NCBI GenBank assembly: GCA_022820925.1
Contig: JAJEEO010000010.1
Span: 19,947 to 83,946 of the forward strand
Reading direction: 5' to 3'
From: Acidimicrobiia bacterium
Lineage (GTDB): Bacteria > Actinomycetota > Acidimicrobiia > Acidimicrobiales > Poriferisodalaceae
Length of the DNA: 64,000 bases
Shown: positions 1-7,778 of the stretch, piece by piece
How positions within the stretch are numbered: the stretch's first letter is position 1
Layout: every line of letters starts with the position of its first letter
Position numbers and translations under genes: made by a program
The notes under the pieces: model-generated
Seen by the model: the letters and a program-made list of their open reading frames with translations, nothing else
What the model was told of the DNA's origin: nothing
Databases searched by the model: none

Positions 1-896
1 CGAGACTGCAGGTTCGCGGGCTGACTGTCGGCTTCGACGAGTTCGTCGCCGTCAACGATGTGTCGTTCGATCTGCACGACGGCGGGACGCTGGCGGTCGT
101 CGGCGAGTCGGGCTCGGGCAAGTCGGTGACTGCGCTGTCGATCATGCGCCTCATCGAGATCGGCACCCGGGCGGAGATCCGCAGCGGAGAAGTGCTGTTC
201 CGCCACGACGACGGCAGCGTCGACGACCTGCTGCAGCTTCCCGAACCGCAGATGCGATCGATCCGAGGTGATCGCATCTCGATGATCTTCCAGGAGCCGC
301 TGACCAGCCTGAACCCCGTCTACACCGTCGGCAGCCAGATCGGCGAGGCGCTGCGGCTGCACCGCGGCATGAACCGCAGCGAGGCGCGCGAGCGCACCTT
401 GGAGATGCTCAACCGGGTGCGCATTCCCGATGCTGCGCGCCGGATCGATCAGTACCCCCACGAGATGTCGGGCGGGATGCGACAGCGGGTGATGATCGCC
501 ATGGCGCTTGCCTGCGACCCGGCGATCCTGATCGCGGATGAGCCCACGACCGCGCTCGACGTCACGATCCAGGCACAGATCCTGGCCCTGATCGCCGAAA
601 TGCAGCGCGAGACCGGCGCGGCAGTGCTGATCATCACCCACGACATGGGCGTGGTTGCCGAGATCGCCGACGAGGTGGTGGTGATGCAGCAGTCTCGACT
701 GGTCGAGCGCGGCAATGTCTCGGACATCTTCGACCGGCCCAGCGAGCCCTACACGCAATCGCTGCTGGCTGCAGTGCCGCGCCTGGGGTCGATGGCCGGC
801 GTCGAGGACCCGCAGCGCTTCGAACTGATCGAACCCGAAGCGCTGGCGGCGACTGCCGCATCGGGTGCGGGAAGCGACGGGGAGCCGGGTTCGTGA
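1..896 (+). CDS. Oligopeptide/dipeptide ABC transporter ATP-binding protein (OppD/DppD-like), 5' partial
   Basis: This is one of two ATPases energising a peptide-type ABC importer, acting on the cytoplasmic face of the membrane. The reading frame is open to the left window edge (codons from base 3 read [14 protein letters not shown], the usual N-terminal strand of this family), so the true start lies outside and the GTG at 60 is internal. Walker A GESGSGKS lies near nt 103-126, the signature MSGGMRQR near 465-488, Walker [10 protein letters not shown] near 525-551, and the switch His in ITHDMG follows. The C-terminal part has the [14 protein letters not shown] stretch typical of oligopeptide/dipeptide ATPases. 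The stop overlaps the GTG of the next ATPase by 4 bp (GTGA), indicating coupled translation. The family is certain; the substrate (peptide, opine, nickel or other) cannot be read from the ATPase. Confidence 0.93.
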   Translation, partial: RLQVRGLTVGFDEFVAVNDVSFDLHDGGTLAVVGESGSGKSVTALSIMRLIEIGTRAEIRSGEVLFRHDDGSVDDLLQLPEPQMRSIRGDRISMIFQEPLTSLNPVYTVGSQIGEALRLHRGMNRSEARERTLEMLNRVRIPDAARRIDQYPHEMSGGMRQRVMIAMALACDPAILIADEPTTALDVTIQAQILALIAEMQRETGAAVLIITHDMGVVAEIADEVVVMQQSRLVERGNVSDIFDRPSEPYTQSLLAAVPRLGSMAGVEDPQRFELIEPEALAATAASGAGSDGEPGS

Positions 897-1819
897 CGCA
901 GCACGATTCCCCGTCTCCCATCGTCGAGGTCGACGCGCTCACCAAGCACTTCCCAGCCAGCCATGGCGCCCGCGTGCACGCAGTGGAGCAGGTCAGCCTG
1001 CACATCGACCGCGGTGAGACGCTGGCCGTGGTGGGCGAGAGCGGCTGCGGCAAGTCGACCCTCGCATACCTGATCATCCGCCTGCTGAATCCGACCAGCG
1101 GCACCATCCGGCTCGATGGTGCCGACATCACGAGCCTCGGGCCGCGGGCGCTGCGGCCTCACCGGCGCAAGGCACAGATCGTCTTCCAGGACCCCTTCGC
1201 CAGCCTCGATCCCCGCCGCTCGGTGGGCAAGGCGATCGCCGAGCCGCTCGAAATCCATCGTGCGGTGCCCAAGCGGGAGATCAACGATGTGGTCGCCGAA
1301 CTGCTGCGGCGAGTCGGCATGTCGCCTGACGACATGCGGCAGTACCCGCACCAGTTCTCGGGGGGTCAGCGGCAGCGCATCTGCATCGCCCGGGCCTTGG
1401 CGCTGCGGCCCGAGCTGGTGATCGCCGATGAGGCGGTGTCCGCGCTGGACGTCTCGATCCAGGCGCAGGTCATCAACCTGATGATGGACCTGCAGGAAGA
1501 GATGGGCTTGTCGTACCTGTTCATCAGCCACGACCTCGCCGTCGTGGAACGGATCGCTCACCGGGTCGGCGTGATGTACCTCGGCCAGATCGTCGAGCTG
1601 GGTCCGCGCCGAGCCATCTTCGAGAACCCCACGCACGACTACACCAAGCGGTTGCTCGACGCGGTGCCGATCGCCGATCCGGCCCGACGCCGCACCGACC
1701 GCTCCGTGCAGACCGACGAGGTGCCCAGCCCGGTCTTCGAAGCCGGCACCGCCCCCGAGCCCGTGACCCTGGTCGAGGTGGAACCGGGACACCTCGTAGC
1801 ACAGGAGGCAAACGACTGA
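893..1819 (+). CDS. Oligopeptide/dipeptide ABC transporter ATP-binding protein (OppF/DppF-like)
   Basis: This is the second ATPase of the importer, expected to pair with the preceding one under two permease subunits encoded upstream of the window. The product is 308 aa, normal for OppF. Walker A GESGCGKST is near residues 48-56, the signature FSGGQRQR near 156-163, Walker B LVIADEAVSALD near 176-187, and the H-loop His is in FISHDLAVV. The C-terminal oligopeptide-type tail (NPTHDYTKRLLDAVP) is present. It starts at GTG 893, overlapping the previous stop, and its TGA shares one base with the ATG of the following amidohydrolase. The three genes are therefore a tight translational chain, which suggests that the imported compound is a substrate of that hydrolase (inference). 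Confidence 0.94.
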   Translation: MTQHDSPSPIVEVDALTKHFPASHGARVHAVEQVSLHIDRGETLAVVGESGCGKSTLAYLIIRLLNPTSGTIRLDGADITSLGPRALRPHRRKAQIVFQDPFASLDPRRSVGKAIAEPLEIHRAVPKREINDVVAELLRRVGMSPDDMRQYPHQFSGGQRQRICIARALALRPELVIADEAVSALDVSIQAQVINLMMDLQEEMGLSYLFISHDLAVVERIAHRVGVMYLGQIVELGPRRAIFENPTHDYTKRLLDAVPIADPARRRTDRSVQTDEVPSPVFEAGTAPEPVTLVEVEPGHLVAQEAND

Positions 1820-3522
1820 TGACGGCAGCGCGCTCCGGCCGCAACGACGAGAACGAACCATTCGTGATCTACCCGGCTCGCCGGGTCATCACCGTCAACC
1901 CCGCGTTTCCCTTCGGCGAGGCGGTGGCGGTGTCCGGCGACCGCATCCTGGGCGTCGGCAGCACCGACGAGCTGGCGTCGTGGGGCAAGCACCGCATCGA
2001 CGATTGCTTTGCCAACCACGTGATCATGCCCGGATTCATCGAAGCGCACTGCCACGTCATGTCGGGCGGGCTGTGGAACTCCACCTACGTCGGCTATTTC
2101 GACCGGCGCGATCCCCAAGGACTTCTGTGGCCGGGCTGCACGTCGATCGACGATGTGCTCGAACGGCTGGGCAAGGCCGCTGCGGACATGACCGACGACT
2201 CCCAGACGCTGCTGGCATGGGGCCTCGACCCCATCTACTTCCCGGGCGAGCGGCTCGTGGCGCGCCACCTCGACACCGTGACCGGCGACCGGCCGACGCT
2301 GATACTTCATGCCAGCGGGCACCTCGCCACCATCAACTCGGCGCTCATGGACCGATGCGGCATCGACGAGACGGCCACCAGCCCCGGCGTGGCCCGCGGC
2401 GGCGACGGACTGCCCAACGGCGAGCTGCACGAGCCCGCCGGGATGATGCTGGCCGGCGAAGCGTTCGCCGACATGATGAAGGCCAACCGCAGCGAGCAGG
2501 CCCGCTGGCGCTATGCGAACGAAGCTCGCAATGCGGGGCACACGCTGCTGACCGACTTGGGCACCACGCAGCTCTGGGACCCAGACCAGCTCAACAACTG
2601 GAAGAAGGTGACCAGCGATCCGACATATCCGGCGCGGGTCATGGTGGCGATGTCGAACCTGTTCGGGGCCACGGCCGACCCGGCGGAGCTGGCCGAGCTG
2701 TGCGTGAAGCTGAAGAGCGAGCAGACCGACAAGCTGCGCTTCGGCATTGTCAAGCTGATCCTGGACGGCTCGATCCAGGGCTTCACCGCCCGGATCAGCT
2801 GGCCGCACTACTACAAGCCGCCGCCGGGGCACATCGGCAACGGCATGTGGCTGACGGCCCCCGACCAGATGGCCGACCTGGTGGAGCCGTACCACCGGGC
2901 GGGCCTCACTGTGCACTGCCACTGCAACGGCGACGAGGCCACCGAGGCGTTCGTCGAAGCCGTCGAGCAGGTGCTGGAGCGCTATCCACGCTGGGATCAC
3001 CGCCACACCGTGCAGCACTGCCAGCTCACCACGCCGGACCAGTACCGTCGCATGGCGGCGCTCGGCATGTGCGCCAACATCTTCTCGAACCACATCTACT
3101 ACTGGGGCGACCAGCATCGGGACGTGACCGTGGGGCCCGAGCGTGCGGCCCGGATGGATGCCTGCGGCACCGCGCTGGCCAGCGGCGTCAGCTTCTCGAT
3201 CCACTCTGATTCGCCGATTACGCCGCTGGGGCACCTGCACACTGCGTGGTGCGCGGTGAACCGGGTGACGGCGTCGGGCGAGGTGCTCGGGCCCGATGAG
3301 CGCATCGGCGTGCCGGACGCGCTGCGGGCCATCACGATCGAGGCGGCCCGGCAGATCAAGATGGACGCCGAGATCGGCAGCATCGAGGCCGGCAAGCTGG
3401 CCGACTTTGCCGTGCTGGAGGACGACCCGCTGAGCGTCGATCCCATGGCGCTGCGCGACATCGGGGTGTGGGGCACCGTGCTGGGCGGCGTGCTGCAGCC
3501 TGCCCAGATCAGCGACGCGTAG
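1819..3522 (+). CDS. Amidohydrolase family protein, YtcJ-like (Amidohydro_3)
   Basis: This is a 567-aa metal-dependent hydrolase of the amidohydrolase superfamily, related to YtcJ and exoenzyme-regulatory AepA-type proteins that cleave amide or N-formyl bonds. The metal-binding motif AHCH follows MPGFIE near residue 75, and HCHCNGDEA near residue 364 and HTVQHCQL near residue 397 supply further metal or substrate ligands. The catalytic Asp region reads SIHSDSPITPLGHLH near residue 459. A C-terminal beta-sandwich segment (GSIEAGKLADFAVLEDDPL) is typical of the fold. The ATG overlaps the previous TGA by one base. No signal peptide is seen, so it is cytoplasmic. Its link to the ABC importer points to catabolism of an imported amide, small peptide or opine, but the substrate is unknown. 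Confidence 0.88.
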   Translation: MTAARSGRNDENEPFVIYPARRVITVNPAFPFGEAVAVSGDRILGVGSTDELASWGKHRIDDCFANHVIMPGFIEAHCHVMSGGLWNSTYVGYFDRRDPQGLLWPGCTSIDDVLERLGKAAADMTDDSQTLLAWGLDPIYFPGERLVARHLDTVTGDRPTLILHASGHLATINSALMDRCGIDETATSPGVARGGDGLPNGELHEPAGMMLAGEAFADMMKANRSEQARWRYANEARNAGHTLLTDLGTTQLWDPDQLNNWKKVTSDPTYPARVMVAMSNLFGATADPAELAELCVKLKSEQTDKLRFGIVKLILDGSIQGFTARISWPHYYKPPPGHIGNGMWLTAPDQMADLVEPYHRAGLTVHCHCNGDEATEAFVEAVEQVLERYPRWDHRHTVQHCQLTTPDQYRRMAALGMCANIFSNHIYYWGDQHRDVTVGPERAARMDACGTALASGVSFSIHSDSPITPLGHLHTAWCAVNRVTASGEVLGPDERIGVPDALRAITIEAARQIKMDAEIGSIEAGKLADFAVLEDDPLSVDPMALRDIGVWGTVLGGVLQPAQISDA

Positions 3523-3591
3523 GGGTCGCTCCGGCGGAGGGGACCTGCCGTCGCGCCAGAGTGTCGCAGACAGGGGCAAGATGGGCGGGAG

Positions 3592-4587
3592 ATGAACGCG
3601 CACACGATTGCGGTCACCGTTGTCGGCGGGTATCTCGGCGCGGGCAAGACGACGCTGGTGAACCATGTGCTGCGCTCGTCCGACGAGCGCATCGCGGTGA
3701 TCGTCAACGACTTCGGTGAGATCTCCATCGACGAAGACCTGATCGTGGCCGCCGACAGCGACAAGCTGACATTGGCCAACGGCTGCATCTGCTGCACGCT
3801 CGCCGACGGATTCGCCGCCGCACTCATGCAGATCCGTTCAGCGGGCACGCTTCCAGAACGCTTGCTCATCGAGGCGAGCGGCGTGGCCGACCCAACCCAG
3901 ATCGCGGCCTATGGCCACACGCCCGGGCTGCGACTGGATGCCGTGGTGGTCATGGCGGATGCAGAGCAGGTGCGACGCCAAGCCAACGACCGCTGGGTGG
4001 CCGACACCGTGCGGATGCAGCTCACAGCTGCAGACCTGCTGGTGGTCAACAAGATCGACTTGCTCGACGATTCCAGAGAGGCCGATGACCTGTGCGACTG
4101 GCTGGCAGGGCTCTCACCCGGCGCCGCCGTTGTCCGCGCGAGCCGTGCTGCCGTGCCCATCGATGTGCTGCTCGGCCCCCGATCGGCCAGTGACGCCGCC
4201 GACACCCGTGAGCCGCCGACGCCCGGGGGGGCCGCTGCTTCCAGATGGCACGTCGTGGAGGATCTCTTCGAATCGCAGACCGCCGTCCTCGACGCACCGG
4301 TGCCCATGCCCGTCATCGAGGCGTTGCTCGCCGATCTGCCCGACGGCGTCGCCCGGCTCAAGGGCTTGGTGCAAGCAGTGCCAGCCGCCAGCGCAGACGA
4401 TTCGAGCGGTACAGATGCCGCCGACGCAACCGCCTGCCTGGTCGAAGCCGTCGGCAGACGCACCTCGATGACCCCCCACGCCACCGACCCCACCCAGCCA
4501 CCTCCCCGCTGGGCCGTCAGCCTCATATCCCACAAAGGCTCCCTCCCCCCCACCTGGCTCGCGAGACGGTTGCACGAGCCCAAGTGA
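3592..4587 (+). CDS. CobW/COG0523-family metallochaperone GTPase
   Basis: This 331-aa GTPase belongs to the G3E family that loads metals such as zinc or cobalt into client proteins. Walker A is GGYLGAGKTT near residues 11-20, the metal-binding CxCC motif appears as GCICC near residues 64-68, and the guanine-specificity motif NKID is near residue 146. The C-terminal CobW_C-type half is present but divergent, with a low-complexity Ala/Asp stretch around residues 263-280. The gene lies between two metal-dependent amidohydrolases on the same strand, so a role in metallating them is plausible but unproved. No cobalamin or nitrile-hydratase genes are nearby. A GGGCGGGAG stretch directly precedes the chosen ATG. 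Confidence 0.85.
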   Translation: MNAHTIAVTVVGGYLGAGKTTLVNHVLRSSDERIAVIVNDFGEISIDEDLIVAADSDKLTLANGCICCTLADGFAAALMQIRSAGTLPERLLIEASGVADPTQIAAYGHTPGLRLDAVVVMADAEQVRRQANDRWVADTVRMQLTAADLLVVNKIDLLDDSREADDLCDWLAGLSPGAAVVRASRAAVPIDVLLGPRSASDAADTREPPTPGGAAASRWHVVEDLFESQTAVLDAPVPMPVIEALLADLPDGVARLKGLVQAVPAASADDSSGTDAADATACLVEAVGRRTSMTPHATDPTQPPPRWAVSLISHKGSLPPTWLARRLHEPK

Positions 4588-4711
4588 GGTTCGGCCCTGA
4601 TTCAGCCTCGTGACTCAACGGGGCCCGTCGAACGGTAGGTCTGTTGCTTGGTTTGCCCATGGGCAGGGCGAAGAAGTGCGTTCCCAAGCATCCGATGAAC
4701 GCGTTCTCGCC

Positions 4712-4804
4712 TGGCTAGTAGACGTTCTTTTCACGTGGCTAGCGGGTGTTTTGCCGTATGGCTAGCGGGTGATTTACCGCATAGCTAGTAGGTGTTTTGT
4801 CACC
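4712..4804 (+). repeat. Four imperfect tandem units of 23-24 bp, each with CTAG
   Basis: Units begin at 4712 (24 bp), 4736, 4759 and 4782 (23 bp each). Each begins TGGCTAG or TAGCTAG, followed by a GGGTGTTTT-like centre; the second and third units are the most alike. The normally scarce tetramer CTAG recurs once per unit. The layout resembles multiple protein-binding boxes, such as the subterminal transposase sites of IS21-type elements, but no transposase is present. Confidence 0.8.
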
Positions 4805-4905
4805 CTGTAGCAGCGGTCAGTTCCAGAGGGCACAGATGGGAATGGCCTCGATGCGATCGCCGAGGGTGAACCGATCCGGACGTGTTTCGGCCACGAATGT
4901 CCCTA

Positions 4906-4959
4906 TTGCGCATGTTTTGATGTATGTATTGCGCATCTCGTAATGCACCTTTTGCGCAT
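4906..4959 (+). repeat. Three TTGCGCAT boxes at exact 23-bp spacing
   Basis: The octamer TTGCGCAT, containing the palindrome TGCGCA, starts at 4906, 4929 and 4952. Spacing is exactly 23 bp, about two helical turns. Aligned by period, the unit at 4908-4930 matches the unit at 4742-4764 of the upstream array at 16 of 23 positions, so the two arrays are probably related. They lie 154-207 bp upstream of the amidohydrolase start at 5113 and could also be operators. Confidence 0.75.
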
Positions 4960-5112
4960 ACGCCAGTGTCGCTGCAGCGCGATCCGACGACATCGAGTGT
5001 GCCGCTGGCAAGGGTGCTCGGGTGAGCGGGGGCGGTTGCGTGCCAGACTCATCGGGCGGGCAGCCGACTGCACCGAGACCCTGATCCTGAGTTCTGAGCC
5101 TGGAGTGCCGAC

Positions 5113-6435
5113 ATGGCGATCACGATCCCTGAACCTGATGTCAACAACGTGTGGCGGCTCGAGACGCCGGGCAACGAGGGGTGGGTGCGCTCTGCACGGC
5201 CGGATGCCGACGACAAGTTCTTCTTGTGCTCGGCAGACGGGCATGTGCAGGAGCCGAACACGTTTCTGTACGACCGCATCGATCCTGCGTACCACCACCG
5301 GCTCCCGACCATCGCCGTCACCAAGGCGATGGACGTTCATGGCAAAGGCGCCGAGGGCGACGGCGGCAAGGGCAAGGGCGCCAAAGGTGAGGGCGAAGGC
5401 GCGACAGAGGAGCAGTTCTTCCAGAAGGCCGAGGGCTTCCGCCCGGCCAAGCTCAACTGGACGAAGCCCTTCGAAGGCCACGAGAAGCTGCGCAACCAGT
5501 CCGGGCGCAGCCCCGCGGCCCGGCTGGCTGACCTGGCGCTGGACGGCTGCGACGCCGAGATCCTGTTCCCGAACAAGGGGCTGAGCATCTGGGCCACGCC
5601 CGATGCCGACTTCAGCCACGCCATGTGCCGGGCCTACAACGAATGGGCCTGGGAGGAATTCGCCGACTACAACGACCGGCTGGCCCCGATGGCCTGCATC
5701 GCTCCCGCGGCGCTGGACAAGGCCATCGCCGAGATCCAGCGCTGCGCGGCGCTCGGGTTCAAAGGGCTGAGCCTGCCGGCGAAACCGGTCTTCGGCCCGC
5801 CCGACGTGGACGACCTCAACTACAACCTGCGCGAGATGGAGCCGCTGTGGGACTGCATCGACGAGGTCGAGCTGCCCGTCACGTTCCACGTCTCGACTGG
5901 GCGCGACCCGCGCACGTCACGCAGCCAGGGAGGCGCCGTCATCAACTACGCCGTGCACTCGCTGGCGCCCACCATGGAGCCGCTGGTCAACATCTGCGCG
6001 TCCGGTGTTGCCGAGCGGCACCCGAAGCTGCAGTTCGGCTCGATCGAGGCCGGCATCGGCTGGGTGCCTTGGATGCTGACCGCGATGGACGAGGCGTACC
6101 TCAAGCACCACATGTGGGTACGGCCCAAGCTCGAGATGCTGCCCAGCGAATACTTCAAGCGGCAGGGCTTCGCCAGCTTCCAGGAGGATCCCGCCGGCCT
6201 GGACCTCGCCCGCGAGCACGGCCTGGTCGACAACTTCCTGTGGGCGAACGACTTCCCGCACCACGAGGGCTCGTGGCCCTATTCGGCCCAGGCCATCGAG
6301 CGCACGATGAGCCACCTCGACGACGGCGAGCGAGCCAAGATCCTGGGCCTCAACAGCGCCCGGATCTTCCGGTTCGACATCCCCGAGCGCTACCTGCACC
6401 ATCCCGACGCAGCCGCAGTCGCTGCCCGGCGCTGA
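5113..6435 (+). CDS. Amidohydrolase family protein (Amidohydro_2, TIM-barrel metal-dependent hydrolase)
   Basis: This 440-aa protein belongs to the Amidohydro_2 group (relatives include aminocarboxymuconate-semialdehyde and gamma-resorcylate decarboxylases and other TIM-barrel hydrolases). The N-terminal metal motif is degenerate, with DGHVQEP near residue 38 in place of DxHxxxP. Later family signatures are intact: PVTFHVSTG near residue 258, EAGIGWVPW near residue 312 and WANDFPHHEGSW near residue 377. A Lys/Gly/Glu-rich insertion occupies about residues 77-98 and is unusual for the fold. A GGAG sequence sits 8 bp ahead of the ATG. The substrate is unknown; an aromatic-ring-derived or amide compound is the usual guess. 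Confidence 0.85.
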   Translation: MAITIPEPDVNNVWRLETPGNEGWVRSARPDADDKFFLCSADGHVQEPNTFLYDRIDPAYHHRLPTIAVTKAMDVHGKGAEGDGGKGKGAKGEGEGATEEQFFQKAEGFRPAKLNWTKPFEGHEKLRNQSGRSPAARLADLALDGCDAEILFPNKGLSIWATPDADFSHAMCRAYNEWAWEEFADYNDRLAPMACIAPAALDKAIAEIQRCAALGFKGLSLPAKPVFGPPDVDDLNYNLREMEPLWDCIDEVELPVTFHVSTGRDPRTSRSQGGAVINYAVHSLAPTMEPLVNICASGVAERHPKLQFGSIEAGIGWVPWMLTAMDEAYLKHHMWVRPKLEMLPSEYFKRQGFASFQEDPAGLDLAREHGLVDNFLWANDFPHHEGSWPYSAQAIERTMSHLDDGERAKILGLNSARIFRFDIPERYLHHPDAAAVAARR

Positions 6436-6506
6436 AGGCAATCCTGGGGGCGTTTCGTGATCGGCGAGATGTAGGGTCGATTCCCAGAAGCCCGTCTCAT
6501 AAGGGA

Positions 6507-6746
6507 ATGGTGATCGTGCGCAAAGTGGTCAAGAAGATCGGCAGCGGAGTGCGGAGTTTCGGCCACTTCTTTGCTGCCCTGGCGCACCCGAGCTCGAAGT
6601 CATCGGCTCCGGACCCGCGCAAGGCAGCCGCCAAGAAGATGCGAGAGTCGATTCACGCGAGCCGGGCCGGCAGCACCGCGAACAACTCCGACGCCGAAAG
6701 GCTCTACGCCAAGGAACTGGCCAAGGGCTACAAGCAGCAGCGTTAG
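6507..6746 (+). CDS. Small basic hypothetical protein (79 aa)
   Basis: The function is not recognised. The product is strongly basic, with an amphipathic Lys/Val-rich start (MVIVRKVVKKIGSG) and many Lys, Arg and Ser residues to the end. AAGGGA lies immediately before the ATG at 6507 and is better spaced for the in-frame GTG at 6516, so the mature product may be 76 aa. Its TAG overlaps the stop of serA on the opposite strand by 4 bp. It could be a nucleic-acid-binding or ribosome-associated small protein, but nothing beyond charge supports that. Confidence 0.5.
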   Translation: MVIVRKVVKKIGSGVRSFGHFFAALAHPSSKSSAPDPRKAAAKKMRESIHASRAGSTANNSDAERLYAKELAKGYKQQR

Positions 6747-7684
6747 ACGTTGACGGCGTAGGGCACGGGATCGCCTGCTAAGGCCAGGTTCACCTGCTCC
6801 GCGATCTGGGCGCCGGCGCGGTCTTGCGCTTCTGAAGTGCTGGCGCCGAGGTGCGGGGTGGCCACCACATCGGGCCGGCCGAACAGCGGCGACTCGGTCG
6901 CCGGTTCGGTTTCGTAGACGTCCACTGCTATGCCTCCGAGGCGGCCGTCGTCCAATGCAGCGGCGGCTGCCGCCTCGTCGAGAATGCCGCCACGCGCGGT
7001 GTTGACGATCAGGGCGTGCGGGCGGCACTTGGCCAGGTTCTCGACTCCCAACAGGCCTGCCGTCTCGGGCGTGCGGGGCATGTGCAGCGTGATGATGTCC
7101 GATCGCTCCAGCAGTTCGGGGAACTCCACCATCTCGACATCGGCGGCTCGGCCCGATTCCGCGCTCACATACGGGTCGTAGGAGATGAGCGCCACGTCGA
7201 ACGGGGCGATCCGCTGCGCCACGAGGCGGCCGACGCGGCCGAGGCCCAGGATCCCGATCGTCTTGCGGTAGATCTCCATGCCGCCCCAGCGGCTGCGCTC
7301 CCAGCGGCCGTCGGCGAGCGCCTGGTGGGCTTGAGGCACGTGGCGCGCCAGCGCCAGCATGAGTGCCACGGTCATCTCTGCTGCGGACACCACGTTGCTG
7401 TACGGCGCATTGCAGACGAGCACGCCTCGCTCGGTCGCAGCAGCCACATCGACGTTGTCGAGCCCTACGCCGGCACGCCCGACGACGACCAGCGAGTCGC
7501 CTGCCGCGAGGAGATCAGCGTCGACCTGGGTCGCCGAACGGATGACCAGCGCCTGCGCTCCGGCAACGGCGTCGCGCAGCTCTTCGGGGCTGAGCCCCGT
7601 ACGGACGTCGACATCGTGACCGGCCGCGCGCAGCTGGTCGAGGCCGGCGTCGGCCAGCGTCTCGGCGACCAGGACCCGTGCCAC
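6743..7684 (-). CDS. serA: D-3-phosphoglycerate dehydrogenase, short form
   Basis: This enzyme catalyses the first step of the phosphorylated serine pathway, oxidising 3-phosphoglycerate with NAD+. The product is 313 aa. The Rossmann motif GILGLGRVGR lies mid-protein, and the catalytic Arg (NTARGG), Glu (DVYETEP) and His (TPHLGAS) are all in place. It ends right after the nucleotide- and substrate-binding domains, so the ASB and ACT domains of the ~530-aa actinobacterial SerA are absent and feedback inhibition by serine through ACT is not expected. The GTG at 7684 was chosen because GCGGGA lies about 10 bp upstream and homology begins here. The serC gene is close by, which supports the assignment over a generic 2-hydroxyacid dehydrogenase. 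Confidence 0.85.
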   Translation of the reverse strand: MARVLVAETLADAGLDQLRAAGHDVDVRTGLSPEELRDAVAGAQALVIRSATQVDADLLAAGDSLVVVGRAGVGLDNVDVAAATERGVLVCNAPYSNVVSAAEMTVALMLALARHVPQAHQALADGRWERSRWGGMEIYRKTIGILGLGRVGRLVAQRIAPFDVALISYDPYVSAESGRAADVEMVEFPELLERSDIITLHMPRTPETAGLLGVENLAKCRPHALIVNTARGGILDEAAAAAALDDGRLGGIAVDVYETEPATESPLFGRPDVVATPHLGASTSEAQDRAGAQIAEQVNLALAGDPVPYAVNV

Positions 7685-7778
7685 GCTGGTCAATTCCCGC
7701 CGCTCAGCGCGCCGACGGCTGGCAGACTCGCCGGTGCGCCGAACGCGGCCCAAGGACGCTCTCGCAGGAAGCAGGAGT

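Larger units (their letters stand above)
4588..5112. other. 525-bp non-coding interval carrying two 23-bp-period repeat arrays
   Basis: No convincing gene lies between the CobW-like GTPase and the second amidohydrolase. The stretch is visibly less GC-rich than its surroundings, especially 4690-4970. It contains a four-unit imperfect tandem array (4712-4804) and three copies of TTGCGCAT spaced exactly 23 bp apart (4906-4959). The final ~100 bp before the ATG at 5113 should hold the promoter of that gene, with a GGAG ribosome-binding site at about 5102-5105. Confidence 0.8.

Noticed and set aside
1639..3666. Large minus-strand frame opposite the amidohydrolase gene
   Set aside because: It is a GC-rich shadow of a well-supported gene; the sequence is His/Arg/Gly-rich without domains.
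4712..4959. Possible CRISPR array from regular 23-bp repeats
   Set aside because: Units are directly adjacent, imperfect, and lack unique spacers; no cas genes are nearby.
4817..5011. Minus-strand 64-codon frame across the TTGCGCAT boxes
   Set aside because: No ribosome-binding site, no recognisable motif, and it is explained by the repeats. Kept as non-coding.
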